DNA from: Bacillota bacterium | Lineage (GTDB): Bacteria; Bacillota; Clostridia; Christensenellales; Aristaeellaceae | Direction of reading: 5' to 3' | DNA length: 50,086 nt | Assembly (NCBI GenBank): GCA_023396045.1 | Contig: JAEWXD010000038.1 | Location: 1-50,086 of the forward strand | Shown: one piece after another, positions 32,611 through 42,022 of the stretch | How the letters are laid out: every line of letters starts with the position of its first letter | Position numbering within the stretch: the first letter of the stretch is position 1 | The notes under the pieces: generated by a model | The model's database searches: none | What the model was told of the DNA's origin: nothing | The model's input: the letters and a program-made list of their open reading frames with translations, nothing else | Translations under genes and position numbers: made by a program

Positions 32611-34101
32611 TTATTGAATGGAACTGCAGTCTAATTCTGCAATATTGAGCAGTACTTCTTTGAGTACTTGTTTCAAATGTATAAGAACATTTTCAAAATT
32701 ACTTTCTAAGTTCAATGGCATAACAGGGTCATGCACAGAAAGTCTAAGTAAGAACCAAGCACTGTTTTGTACATCATTTGCATGGTAATACACACGTATT
32801 CCTTCATGATTATCTGGTGCAATGCTCCAATTTTTTTTGTTTAAGAAATATTCTTTAACATAAGCTATAGCGGTATTGCCAACTTCTTTAAAGTTGGTGG
32901 ATTTAATTTGAAGACGAATTTCTTCAGCCTCTACGGGCTCTTGCAAGTTTGCAATAACATCTCCAAGTACTTTGCTTTCTTTGACCAATTGTGTTGCTTT
33001 GATAATGAGTAAAGTAGCCAAATACATTCCGTCATCCATATAATGGTTATCTCTCAATGCAGAGTGGCCACTGGTTTCAATTGCCAACGGGGCATCAATG
33101 CCAAGACTATTGAGCCTTATACATTCATCTATTACATTTCTATAGCCGCGTTTAAAACGCAAATGCTTTCCACCTTGGGACTCAATAAATGCTGTTAAAC
33201 CGGTGGAAGTAACACTATCAGTAACAATGGTAATACCTTTTTTATTTTCTAACAATATAGCGCTGATTAAAGCAATTAAACGGTTACGGTTAATTTCTTT
33301 ACCACTGTTATCTACTATGGCAGAACGATCACAGTCAGCATCAAAAATAATACCAAGATCAGCACCGTTTGCAAGTACAGCTTGTGCAATGGCATTCATA
33401 GCAGTAGCATTTTCTGGGTTTGGTGCATGGTTAGGGAAGAAACCGTCGGGTTCTAAAAATTGGCTGCCGGTAGTATTTGCGCCTAAATCATTTAAAATAC
33501 CGGCATAAAACCCGCCCGCACCATTGCCGGCATCTACAACAATATGTAAACCTTTGAGTGGATTGTTTTGTAAGCCAACATTTTTGCATATCAGTTCTTT
33601 TAACCAATTAGAATATTCTTCTAAGTAGTTATAAAAAATAATATTTTGTGTATTGGCTTGTATTTCATTTACCTTTAAGCTTTGTTCTAATAAAAATTGA
33701 ATATCTTTAGAATTTAAACCACCTTCTTTGGTAAAGAACTTCAGCCCGTTTTTATCAAATGGGTGATGGCTTGCTGTAACCATTACAGAAGCAGTAAATA
33801 TATCGGCTTTATAGATTAAACAATGGTACATAGAGGGGGTAGTGCAAATACCAAAAACATAAGCCTTGGCACCACAACTACTTACCCCTTCTGCAAATGC
33901 TTGGGCAAGCGACTCACCGGTAACGCGGCTATCTCTGCCAATGGCAATGCTAATAGAATTTGTAGCAAGCTTGTACTTGGCACTCAAAAATGCAATATAA
34001 CTGACGGCTATTTTTTTTACAACATCAAAAGTTAAATTTATTGCTTCACCATAGGCTGTACCGCGAATGTCAGATCCACTTTTTAAATCTAAAATATTCA
34101 T
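32611..34101 (-). CDS. Phosphomannomutase/phosphoglucomutase
   Basis: 496 aa, alpha-D-phosphohexomutase family with four domains. The phosphoserine is Ser111 in MVTASHHPFDKNG. The Mg-binding loop is DADCDRSAI (about 257-265), and ETSGHSALRDN is the sugar-binding loop. The C-terminal phosphate site is less standard. It interconverts hexose-6- and hexose-1-phosphates for glycan precursors and lies just upstream of the O-acetylation genes. TGGAG precedes the ATG. It is related to the hexose-1-phosphate user at the left window edge only by function. Confidence 0.88.
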   Translation of the reverse strand: MNILDLKSGSDIRGTAYGEAINLTFDVVKKIAVSYIAFLSAKYKLATNSISIAIGRDSRVTGESLAQAFAEGVSSCGAKAYVFGICTTPSMYHCLIYKADIFTASVMVTASHHPFDKNGLKFFTKEGGLNSKDIQFLLEQSLKVNEIQANTQNIIFYNYLEEYSNWLKELICKNVGLQNNPLKGLHIVVDAGNGAGGFYAGILNDLGANTTGSQFLEPDGFFPNHAPNPENATAMNAIAQAVLANGADLGIIFDADCDRSAIVDNSGKEINRNRLIALISAILLENKKGITIVTDSVTSTGLTAFIESQGGKHLRFKRGYRNVIDECIRLNSLGIDAPLAIETSGHSALRDNHYMDDGMYLATLLIIKATQLVKESKVLGDVIANLQEPVEAEEIRLQIKSTNFKEVGNTAIAYVKEYFLNKKNWSIAPDNHEGIRVYYHANDVQNSAWFLLRLSVHDPVMPLNLESNFENVLIHLKQVLKEVLLNIAELDCSSIQ

Positions 34102-34136
34102 AAAATCTCCATTTTTGTAATTGATAAATGGAAAAT

Positions 34137-34820
34137 CTATTGATTTTCCATTCTCATTTTTTCTACAATTTTTCTTGCATATAGGTAAAATTTAGCTAAA
34201 TTTTGGTATTCTAAGGCTAAAAAGTTTACCAAATCTTTTGAAAAAACCGTTGCATAAGGGTCTATTTTTTTAGTAATATAATAGCTTTTGGCTTTATAAA
34301 TATCCATTACTTCCTCAGGAAGTGTAGAGGGAATAGCAATTCGCTTATACCGTTCACCATAAGCTTGAAAACCATGCTGGTTTATGCTTTTTAATATAGC
34401 ACCGCATTCTTTTGGATTTTTTCGCAATTCTTGGCGTAAAGTATCATAAAATGGCTTCGGTTCACCCCAAATGCCAACACCATAGGTAGCTTCGTGTATG
34501 CCTAATTCAAACCAAAAGAAAGGGGCACCTTCACGATCTTCACCGCTTCTGCGCATTAAAAACCATAAATGGTCTCTATAGGGTGTTTTGTCTTTAGAAA
34601 ATCTTGTATCTCTGCGTATACGTGCAAGCGCTTTGCCCGGTCTAAAATCAATGTTACTATCAATCAGTTCCATATTTTCTTGTAAAGCAGAGATAAGTTG
34701 TGCAAATTCTAGTTTTACTTTTTCATATCTGGCTTTGTTTGCTTGAAAGAAAGTGCTGTTATTTTGGAACTTTATGTCAACAAAGAATTGAATCGTGTCT
34801 TCACTAAAACCGTAAAACAT
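34137..34820 (-). CDS. DUF2461 family protein
   Basis: 227 aa, TIGR02453/DUF2461 family, of unknown function. The N-terminal FSEDTIQFFVDIKFQNNSTFF and the central RIRRDTRFSKDKTPYRDHLW are the typical conserved blocks. The ATG overlaps the stop of the preceding large exported protein by 1 bp (TAATG), so translation is coupled. A 10-bp hairpin (34128-34151) overlaps its stop codon and could weakly attenuate readthrough into the mutase gene. Confidence 0.82.
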   Translation of the reverse strand: MFYGFSEDTIQFFVDIKFQNNSTFFQANKARYEKVKLEFAQLISALQENMELIDSNIDFRPGKALARIRRDTRFSKDKTPYRDHLWFLMRRSGEDREGAPFFWFELGIHEATYGVGIWGEPKPFYDTLRQELRKNPKECGAILKSINQHGFQAYGERYKRIAIPSTLPEEVMDIYKAKSYYITKKIDPYATVFSKDLVNFLALEYQNLAKFYLYARKIVEKMRMENQ

Positions 34821-36604
34821 TATAAAGAATCTCCTGGAGATCTACGGCGTATATTTGCAGTACGCATAGTATCTGCATCTTCTGTGTGAGTTTCTTCAGT
34901 TTCTACTACATCAGCATAAGGAGAGTCATTTTCTTCAAAAACAATACTGGCTTGTGGTTCGTGGGTTTGTACTTCTTCTTTTGTTTCTGCCGGTTTATAG
35001 TAATTACGACTATTTTTAAGTGTTTTTATATTGCCTTTTGCATTGTTGCTCTTATACAAGGCTAAGCCACGTAACGCTAAGGAAATTAACGTAATGCCGG
35101 CAAAGAAACCAAACAAAGCCAGGGAAACAATGGTTAAAGTATTCAGTGTACGGCCATTATTTGCAAAGCTTTCTGGCGCATCGCTCCATTGTTTTGGTGC
35201 AATTGTAACAAGCGGGGGTAGTGGGCTGGGTGTAATAATAACAGGCACTGCTGTGGGTGCAATTACTTCTATGTAGAGTTCGTTACCATTAAATGTGAGC
35301 TCTTCGTTGATTACATTTTTTACTTTGGCATCAAACCTGTATTTACCAGACTGGGAGAGTGTAAAGTCTCTGGCAACACTTTTTGTTTGGCCGGGTGCTA
35401 TACTCTGAAAAGTATATACATGTGTATCACGTTGATAGATGGCAACATTCTTAGCCTCGCCTAAACTGTTATTGCTAACACTGATTGTAAATTTAATTCG
35501 TCCGCCATCATCATAAAATACTTCTTTGTCAGCCACAGTGTTTACACTTAAAGAAAGCTGTTGAGATTCTGTAATGGTACGAACGGTTTGAGCACCGGTG
35601 TTTACTTCAATTTTACTACCACTTTCATCTGTACCTACAACATTTAAATTAAAACTTGTATCTTTTTCTACAACCACATCTTTTTCTAAATGCAAGCTTG
35701 CGCCTGCCGGTAAGTTTTCACCGGTAAATAGTTCACCTAAATTGCTATCACTAACAACAACATTACTATAACCAATAGTACCTGTATTGTTTAGGTCTAA
35801 AGATAATTTTACTGTAGAGCCAACAAGCACACCGGTATCACTTAATGTAAGTTTAGCACTTATTTTGGCTTCGCCATAGGAAATGGTTTTATCTTCAATA
35901 TTTACTTTTTTTACTTTGTTGTCAACACGATAGGTGATAACAGGATGGCTTTTTAGGTTTTTGGTACCCATTTTAGTAGTAAAAGAAAGTTTTCCTTGTT
36001 CACCGGCGGCGAGTGTAGCCAAAGTTTTTGTATCTTTAGAAATGGCTTTGTTTTCTTGAATTTTAATGTTCTTTATTGTATCGCCACTATTGTTTACAAT
36101 AATATAGTCTATGGTTATCTCTTGCCCTTTTGGTGCAGTTAAGGGAGAAATAACACGCTCAAAACTAACACCATTTTCATTTTTTTGGGCACTTTCAAAA
36201 GTGGCGGCTAAAAATTTGCTTTTTACTTCTTCTGTACCGTCTTCTTTGCTTAATGGGTAGCGAATATAATATTTGATTTCGCCTTTTTCTAAATCACTTT
36301 GGCTTAAAGTCCATTTACCGGAATATGTTTTACTGCTACCTTCAGTAAGTACAACATCACCATTTTCGCCAAAGTCTAATACACGTTTCCCGTCAGGAGA
36401 ATAAAGCGTAACAGTTTTGGTGTTTTCGCCAGAGCTCACGTTGGTTATGGTAATATTTACTTCAATATCTTGTATTCCGCTTACTTGGGTAGGGGAATAC
36501 TGTATGGTTGCTTTAATAGGGTCAGTACTTTCTCCTAAAGAAAATGTTGCTGCAAATAAAGCAATGGCAAGCAGAATTAAAAATAAGAGTGATTTTCTTT
36601 TCAT
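34820..36604 (-). CDS. Large membrane-anchored protein with Ig-like repeats
   Basis: 594 aa. Signal peptide at residues 1-23 (MKRKSLLFLI onward), then about 470 residues of repeated beta-rich domains of the CARDB/DUF11-like kind (phrases such as VVNNSGDTIKNI, LNNTGTIGYSNV and VSNNSLGEAKNV recur about every 100 residues). A proline-rich linker near 490 is followed by one transmembrane helix (about 525-548) and an acidic cytoplasmic tail. It probably holds other envelope parts or binds extracellular ligands. The start is 27 nt from its ribosome site because of a hairpin. Confidence 0.75.
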   Translation of the reverse strand: MKRKSLLFLILLAIALFAATFSLGESTDPIKATIQYSPTQVSGIQDIEVNITITNVSSGENTKTVTLYSPDGKRVLDFGENGDVVLTEGSSKTYSGKWTLSQSDLEKGEIKYYIRYPLSKEDGTEEVKSKFLAATFESAQKNENGVSFERVISPLTAPKGQEITIDYIIVNNSGDTIKNIKIQENKAISKDTKTLATLAAGEQGKLSFTTKMGTKNLKSHPVITYRVDNKVKKVNIEDKTISYGEAKISAKLTLSDTGVLVGSTVKLSLDLNNTGTIGYSNVVVSDSNLGELFTGENLPAGASLHLEKDVVVEKDTSFNLNVVGTDESGSKIEVNTGAQTVRTITESQQLSLSVNTVADKEVFYDDGGRIKFTISVSNNSLGEAKNVAIYQRDTHVYTFQSIAPGQTKSVARDFTLSQSGKYRFDAKVKNVINEELTFNGNELYIEVIAPTAVPVIITPSPLPPLVTIAPKQWSDAPESFANNGRTLNTLTIVSLALFGFFAGITLISLALRGLALYKSNNAKGNIKTLKNSRNYYKPAETKEEVQTHEPQASIVFEENDSPYADVVETEETHTEDADTMRTANIRRRSPGDSL

Positions 36605-36686
36605 AAACAGCAGAATCTTAAAAGATTCTTGCCTCCTTTCGGCGGTGCAAATAGTATATTTTGAATCAAATGAAACTATATTTATA
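36605..36686 (-). promoter_or_regulatory. Structured leader with a hairpin between ribosome site and start codon
   Basis: On the minus strand the site AAAGGAGG (around 36632-36639) is 27 nt before the ATG. An 8-bp palindrome (36612-36629, AGAATCTT/AAGATTCT) lies between them; once folded it leaves an effective spacing of about 9 nt. The site itself can pair with CCGCC in a hairpin with a GAAA loop. A GATTC about 40 nt upstream can pair with the same GAATC arm instead. This is a two-state design that could tune translation. Confidence 0.45.
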
Positions 36687-36693
36687 CAAATAA

Positions 36694-36722
36694 ATTGTAT
36701 TGCATTACACAATATATGTCAA
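36694..36722 (-). promoter_or_regulatory. Strong promoter of the Ig-like protein operon
   Basis: On the minus strand there is a consensus TTGACA (36717-36722) and TACAAT (36694-36699), 17-bp spacer. Transcription would start near 36687 and give a leader of about 82 nt. Confidence 0.75.
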
Positions 36723-36766
36723 GTAAATTAACAAATTATATACTGTTTTGAAATAATTGATGTGCT

Positions 36767-38500
36767 TTATTTTACGGCCTCTACAAATTCTTTTACAATA
36801 TAACCTTCTAAATATTCTTCGGCTGTTTCTTTGTTCAAGAACACATGTAGCCATTTATCGTCTATTTCTTCTGCAACTACCAGCTCTTGCCCATAATATA
36901 AACGGCTAACTACACCACTGTCTAAATCCGGGCTCTGTCTTAGGTTTAAGAAAGAATCCGATGCAATATTGCTAACCTTTACCACCTGTATATGCGCTGG
37001 AATTTCCCACAACAATGGGTAGGGCTTTGGCTGTGTTTTTTTTACTGGTGGTGGAGGTGTTTGCAGTATGCCTTCATCAAAAGTAAGCTTTGGTGCAGTA
37101 GGCATGGTAATTGCTTGTTCGGTATAATTTTTTATAGTCATACCAGGGTAGTAGAATTTTAAAATATCTAAGTAGGTTTTGCCTTCTTTTGCCATTTGTT
37201 CTGCGCCACGCTGGCTCATACCAACCCCATGGCCAAAACGCCGAGCTTCTATTGTGTAGCTATCTTTATTTTCTATGATGTTAAGTATTTCTTTGCCGCC
37301 ACCGCGTAAGGCTAAGCCAAATCCTTGAATAACATCAGGAAATATATTTAATTTGATATCTACAGTTTTTTCATAAGCGATATAATCAGATAGATTTTTG
37401 TATTCCACTGGTGGCGGTGTAATTTTAATAAAAGTGTAAATAAAAGGTGTAGGGCTTGGGGCTGGGATAGGGATGGGGTTCGCAATATCCTTTGGCAATA
37501 CTTTTTTTCCGGAAAACTTTACCTTTAAGTGTAAAGTGCCCATCACTTTGGAGGGTTTTGCAAACAAAGGGTTTTCTAATTTTGCAAATGAAATTTCATC
37601 TATTCGTATATTTGGGGTATCCGTATCAAACCCTGCTGCAAGTGCGTGCTCCTGTAACGACTTGGCAATGGTTCTCTGCGCCGAAGCTGTATCAAATGCA
37701 GGGCTTTTCTTTGATAGCACTATTTTTTTAACCATGGAATTAGGATTGTTTAAATCAAAAGGGTCGTTTACCATTTTATAGGTGGATAATTTTTGGCTCC
37801 ATCTGTTTTCTGGTAATTCTGTTTGCCCGCCGTTGCTACCGGAATAAAAACTGGTGGCAATATCTTTCCCTGCAAAACCAATTTGTGCTTTGGTTTCTTC
37901 TACAGCTTGTATTGCATGGTTAAGTTTTCTATTGTAGCCTTTATAAACTTGATCGTTGGTTGTGTCTTCTACATCATAATTTTTTTTGCTTTGTATGTGT
38001 TTTATTGCATAAGTGCGTGCTGCAATACTTTGTGCTTTTAATGCGTCAACAGGGAAAGAATTGCTCATTTCATAAGGTACAACACCTAATAAATACTGTT
38101 CAACTGGAATATGTAATACAGGAAAAATTTTATTTTCTATCACACTCAAATGTAGTGTACCGTGGTATAAATTTTCGCTTTGGTTAATTCGTAAGCCGCT
38201 GTTTATGTCGTTTTGCAAAGCATATACCCAAGCTTCCTTACCAAGCTTTGTGGTAATACCATTGCAATATAAATAGAGCAGATTATTTTGTATAAAAATT
38301 TTAACCAGTAGTTTCTGGGTAGGTTTTAATTCAACATTTTCTGCTTGGATGATATATTCGCCATCTATTTTTAATTCAATTTGTTGTTCTATGCCCAATC
38401 TGCGTAAATATACGCGTATTACATCTTCACCTATATCTTGGGCTTGTACAGTACCGAATGCAAAAATACAACATAATATTATAGCCAGTATTTTTTTCAT
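36767..38500 (-). CDS. SpoIID/LytB-domain protein with C-terminal SH3 domain
   Basis: 577 aa with a signal peptide (about 1-22). The SpoIID domain has GVVPYEMSNSFPVDALKAQSIAARTYA, then FYSGSNGGQTE, and later RFGHGVGMSQRGAEQMA with YYPG. A proline-rich insert (about 330-350) splits the domain. The C-terminal 70 residues form a bacterial SH3-like domain (SFLNLRQSPDLDSGVVSRLY). SpoIID is a lytic transglycosylase acting on denuded peptidoglycan. Whether this one is for sporulation or general wall turnover is unclear. TGGAGG supports ATG 38500. Confidence 0.85.
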   Translation of the reverse strand: MKKILAIILCCIFAFGTVQAQDIGEDVIRVYLRRLGIEQQIELKIDGEYIIQAENVELKPTQKLLVKIFIQNNLLYLYCNGITTKLGKEAWVYALQNDINSGLRINQSENLYHGTLHLSVIENKIFPVLHIPVEQYLLGVVPYEMSNSFPVDALKAQSIAARTYAIKHIQSKKNYDVEDTTNDQVYKGYNRKLNHAIQAVEETKAQIGFAGKDIATSFYSGSNGGQTELPENRWSQKLSTYKMVNDPFDLNNPNSMVKKIVLSKKSPAFDTASAQRTIAKSLQEHALAAGFDTDTPNIRIDEISFAKLENPLFAKPSKVMGTLHLKVKFSGKKVLPKDIANPIPIPAPSPTPFIYTFIKITPPPVEYKNLSDYIAYEKTVDIKLNIFPDVIQGFGLALRGGGKEILNIIENKDSYTIEARRFGHGVGMSQRGAEQMAKEGKTYLDILKFYYPGMTIKNYTEQAITMPTAPKLTFDEGILQTPPPPVKKTQPKPYPLLWEIPAHIQVVKVSNIASDSFLNLRQSPDLDSGVVSRLYYGQELVVAEEIDDKWLHVFLNKETAEEYLEGYIVKEFVEAVK

Positions 38501-38511
38501 AAAACCTCCAA

Positions 38512-38542
38512 TAAAGAAAAATAGCATATTAAATATGCTATT
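38512..38542 (-). terminator. Terminator after the L,D-transpeptidase gene
   Basis: AATAGCATAT (38520-38529) pairs with ATATGCTATT (38533-38542), followed on the minus strand by TTTTCTTT. It overlaps the stop codon region of the upstream gene. Confidence 0.7.
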
Positions 38543-39828
38543 TATGGAATATCTAATTCTACTTCATGTTCATCTGTATGCGTGTCTGAATATACGATGG
38601 ATTTTTGTTCTATCGTTTCTTCTTTTTCTATGTCTGTTGTTTCTACTTTTTCTTCCGGAATAGTATCGTCTAAATGTACGTGTTCTTCCAAAGTTTGTGC
38701 CGGCACTGAATTGGGATCAAAAAGCTCGTGTATATGTTGTCTTTTTGCCATCAGAGCTTTATAATCTTCTTCGCTTAATGCATCTTGGTTAATCTTATCA
38801 ATGGTTTCTTCCCTTGCAGGTGGAGCGCATTCAGGTGAAGGTTGTAAATGCTTAAATTCCTCATCTCTTAATTGACCATAGTAAATTTGTGTAAGTGGCA
38901 GATATCTGCTTTTTATACTAGAGCAATTGGCGTTGCTATGATAATATTTTCCACCTTCTGGATTGTAATATACAGGGGTATAGTCGTCAGGATAAGGTCT
39001 TTCTCTACCATCATCATCCCATACAATTACTTTGGTTTTTTTCTTTAAATTATCCCATAACCAATCCATATTATAGCCGTCTGCATTTTTTTTCATTTGC
39101 ACACGTATACAGCCGTGGCTGGCTTTGCTGCCAAGCTTTGGTTCAAATGGGCTATAATTGAGCGTTTCGTCTTTGCGAACAAGGGCAGGTACCATATGAA
39201 TTAAGTCGCCGCCATTGTAACGTATGGCACGCCTGCAAAGCATGTTTCCACTCCAAAAATCCCCCGTCCAACTGGAGATAAGGTATTCTCCGGAGGCTGT
39301 TTCGTTATACATTTGTTCTGGGTTTTGTAAACCGGTAGATACATTTAAGGATGTAACAAATTTACCTTCTTCAAACAAATATAATTTTTGTGTAAGCTTG
39401 TCTATTATAATACCGAATTTTTCGTGGGGGGTAACTTCTTTTAATAAATTTGTTTTAACATAGCCTTGTAGTAATCTATCATGGTCATCATAACCTTCAA
39501 TTAAGGTATAACCGTCTTCATCTTTTCCTAAAACTTTAACACCGGCTTGGGCAGCAAAAATATAGCCCCCTAATTTATCTTTTTTAACTTTTTTACCTTT
39601 GGGTGCATCAAGTAAATATATTTTGCTGTTTTCGGGGGCATCTAATATAGTGATGGGTTTTTGTAACATTTCCCACATTTTTTCAGTGTCAGTAATATCA
39701 TAGCTTTCAAACCAATCGCTTGGGCCTTTTGCATATGCTGTCTGCATAGGGGCAACAGGTGTAGTAAGTAATATACTACATAGTGCCACGCAAGCAATGT
39801 GTTTTTTAATGCTGTTTTTTATTGGCAT
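38542..39828 (-). CDS. Exported L,D-transpeptidase (YkuD)
   Basis: 428 aa. Signal peptide to about residue 33 (TAYAK). An SH3-like region (about 55-130) precedes the YkuD catalytic domain (about 137-275), with catalytic Cys240 in SHGCIRVQM and the upstream His in HMVPALV. The C-terminal 120 residues are acidic and of low complexity (EEHVHLDDTIPEEKVETTDIEKEE). It crosslinks meso-diaminopimelate residues in peptidoglycan or attaches proteins. It is transcribed from 39870-39899 and followed by SpoIID. Confidence 0.88.
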   Translation of the reverse strand: MPIKNSIKKHIACVALCSILLTTPVAPMQTAYAKGPSDWFESYDITDTEKMWEMLQKPITILDAPENSKIYLLDAPKGKKVKKDKLGGYIFAAQAGVKVLGKDEDGYTLIEGYDDHDRLLQGYVKTNLLKEVTPHEKFGIIIDKLTQKLYLFEEGKFVTSLNVSTGLQNPEQMYNETASGEYLISSWTGDFWSGNMLCRRAIRYNGGDLIHMVPALVRKDETLNYSPFEPKLGSKASHGCIRVQMKKNADGYNMDWLWDNLKKKTKVIVWDDDGRERPYPDDYTPVYYNPEGGKYYHSNANCSSIKSRYLPLTQIYYGQLRDEEFKHLQPSPECAPPAREETIDKINQDALSEEDYKALMAKRQHIHELFDPNSVPAQTLEEHVHLDDTIPEEKVETTDIEKEETIEQKSIVYSDTHTDEHEVELDIP

Positions 39829-39869
39829 GGAATTCTCCTTACAGTATTGTTACCAAGTAATAGGTTATC

Positions 39870-39899
39870 ATTATATATTCATAATAGCAATGCAATCAA
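39870..39899 (-). promoter_or_regulatory. Promoter of the L,D-transpeptidase gene
   Basis: On the minus strand there is TTGATT (39894-39899) and TATAAT (39870-39875), 18-bp spacer, about 42 bp before the start codon. GGAGA lies before the ATG. Confidence 0.55.
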
Positions 39900-39915
39900 T
39901 GTAATTTTACAAATA

Positions 39916-41313
39916 TTATCTGTTTTTTCGTTTTTTTAATATTAGTATACTTATTAGTAAAATGAATATTGGGCACAGTAATACAAGAAAAAAGCCTGGT
40001 AATTTACTATATGGCTTTAAGTTTGTTCTAATTGCAGATTGCATAGCAATATTTACACCCTCAGCTGCATTGGGGAAAAAATAATGCAGGGATGCATCTA
40101 AAAATTCATTTACAAAGCCAATGGAATATAAATAGGGGTCTACAAGAGCAGTGTGGCTACCGATTACCATAAGTTTTGAAGTATTTGTACCGGCATTTAA
40201 TTTTTCAGCTTGCGCAGCAAGCGTAAATTCTCCACTTTGCAGTATCATATCGGTTTGCTCAATGTTTACCAAATTTGCTTTTTCACCGCTTTTAAAAATA
40301 GCGGCATTGCTCACTTGTGAAGAGGCACTTAATTCTAATGCGCGTGTATGAGGCAATAACAAAAGGTTTTTATTATTGTTTAATAATTTTTCCAAATACG
40401 GTAAATTTTGCATATAGGGCAATATAAATAATGGGTTAGAGTAGTAACTTGCACTATCTTTTTCATCAGCTTGTACAATACCATCTAAAATTTGCAAACC
40501 ATAGCTTTGCAAAAATGTTGTGTAGTTGGGCATAGCAGCATAATTGGTGTTGTAGTTTAATGTGCTTAATATTTTGCCACCATTTTTTTCAAATTGTTGT
40601 AGATTTTTTACTTCTGTTTCTTGTAAGTCTTTTTGAATTGCGGGTAGAAACAGCAAACTATTTGTTTTCAAGTTTGTATCTATAAAATTTATAAATTGTA
40701 TTGTATATGCTTTGCTTTTCCAGAAATTCAGTAAAACTTCCATATCACTTGCGCTTGGTTCGCCATGACCGTTGCTTACATAAATAGTGGTTTGCGTGCT
40801 GGTGTTTACATAATGAATCGCTTCGGTAATGGATTTTTCATACGCTACATTGCTAAATTGATAGGCTCCACTTTCAATATTAAAACCAATGCCTACAAAA
40901 TCTTCTGGAGATATTACTTTATATTTTTGTGTATGGGGCGCATAGATTACCAAACTGTCTTCTGATAAGTTAGCGTTCTTTTCGCTTTGAAAGCGAGTGT
41001 GAAAATCCGGATTTTTACTTAAATTGATATTAGTATGCTGTATATTTTTATTCAGCAAACTATAATTATGCAATACAGTTTCTACATACGGATCTAAATT
41101 ATTATTGCTTACAAAAGAATATATATGGATAGGCTTATCTATATTTTCTAAAACTTGCCTGCTTTGTTGACTAACACTGGCATATTGATTAAAAGAATAG
41201 TCTTTTCGTAAGGGGTAGTTTTTTTCTAATATATCTAGCATAAAGAGCAAAGCAAAAGCAGATACTATAAAAATTAAAAAAAATAAAACGGATTTTTGTA
41301 GTAATTTATGCAT
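39916..41313 (-). CDS. GldG-like ABC transport auxiliary protein
   Basis: 465 aa with an N-terminal transmembrane anchor (about residues 10-32), a large outer domain and a C-terminal transmembrane helix (about 440-462). The body resembles the GldG/ABC-type uncharacterised transport family (YVSNGHGEPSASDMEVL near the glutamine amidotransferase-like fold). ATG 41313 is preferred over an upstream GTG that is inside the ribosome site. It overlaps the permease gene by 8 bp. Together with the next two genes it forms a GldA/GldF/GldG-type system, whose substrate in Firmicutes is unknown. Confidence 0.75.
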   Translation of the reverse strand: MHKLLQKSVLFFLIFIVSAFALLFMLDILEKNYPLRKDYSFNQYASVSQQSRQVLENIDKPIHIYSFVSNNNLDPYVETVLHNYSLLNKNIQHTNINLSKNPDFHTRFQSEKNANLSEDSLVIYAPHTQKYKVISPEDFVGIGFNIESGAYQFSNVAYEKSITEAIHYVNTSTQTTIYVSNGHGEPSASDMEVLLNFWKSKAYTIQFINFIDTNLKTNSLLFLPAIQKDLQETEVKNLQQFEKNGGKILSTLNYNTNYAAMPNYTTFLQSYGLQILDGIVQADEKDSASYYSNPLFILPYMQNLPYLEKLLNNNKNLLLLPHTRALELSASSQVSNAAIFKSGEKANLVNIEQTDMILQSGEFTLAAQAEKLNAGTNTSKLMVIGSHTALVDPYLYSIGFVNEFLDASLHYFFPNAAEGVNIAMQSAIRTNLKPYSKLPGFFLVLLCPIFILLISILILKKRKNR

Positions 41314-42019
41314 GTTTTGCACCTCCTAATAGAAGGTATTGTAAATATAATGTGCAAGCATGCACCAAAATTATACTAAACACAATAAAGTAAACAATAT
41401 TCGCATAGGATAATTGGCCAATCATGAAAGGTGTCAGCCTATGGTATGGGCTAATAAAAGAAAGAAATTGAGTAGATAGTACATTGTTTTTTGGCAATAA
41501 GTCTATGAACCACAAAAATAAATTGCTTGCAAAGGATGCAATTGCAGCAGCAATTTGGTTTTTACATATACTGGCAATGAACAGGTCTAAACTTAAAAAT
41601 AATATACAATTTAATATAATTCCTAAATATGCCAACAATGTTTCGGCCCAATATATTTCGCCATAATATTTTGTGAAAATAACAAATATAAATGTACTGA
41701 ATAAGGCAATTATTACGATATTGAATGCAGCAAAAAACTTGCCCAATACAATACCATGTTTTGGTATGGGTGCAGAAAATAAAAGTTTATTTGTTCCTTG
41801 CTTAAACTCTTTGCTAAAGCTATTCATGGTAAGTATGGGTAATAAAAACAAACATACCACATTTAACTGCGATAGGAAACCGGGAATATCGCTGGAAAGT
41901 GGTATTAAATTTAACAAACTATAAAGTAAGCCGGCTAACGAAATGAATATACCTAAAAACGCATAGGCTGTACTGGTATAAAAATAGTATAACAATTCTC
42001 TTTTTATAATAGTAAACAA
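41306..42019 (-). CDS. ABC-2 type permease (GldF-like)
   Basis: 237 aa with six hydrophobic segments, ABC-2 family. MNSFSKEFKQGTNKLLFSAPI is the conserved amphipathic loop between segments 2 and 3. It sits between the ATPase and the GldG-like gene with a 3-bp gap and an 8-bp overlap, so all three are translated together. It forms the membrane channel of the system. Confidence 0.85.
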   Translation of the reverse strand: MFTIIKRELLYYFYTSTAYAFLGIFISLAGLLYSLLNLIPLSSDIPGFLSQLNVVCLFLLPILTMNSFSKEFKQGTNKLLFSAPIPKHGIVLGKFFAAFNIVIIALFSTFIFVIFTKYYGEIYWAETLLAYLGIILNCILFLSLDLFIASICKNQIAAAIASFASNLFLWFIDLLPKNNVLSTQFLSFISPYHRLTPFMIGQLSYANIVYFIVFSIILVHACTLYLQYLLLGGAKHA

Positions 42020-42022
42020 GCT

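Noticed and set aside
34128..34151. Intrinsic terminator after the DUF2461 gene
   Set aside because: The 10-bp stem is AT-rich and followed only by TTATC, so strong termination is doubtful; mentioned only as a possible weak attenuator.
36620..36660. Glycine riboswitch suggested by CCGAAAGGAGGCAA in the leader of the Ig-like protein
   Set aside because: The partner block CTCTCAGG is absent and the region is too short for an aptamer; the resemblance comes from the ribosome site and a GAAA loop.
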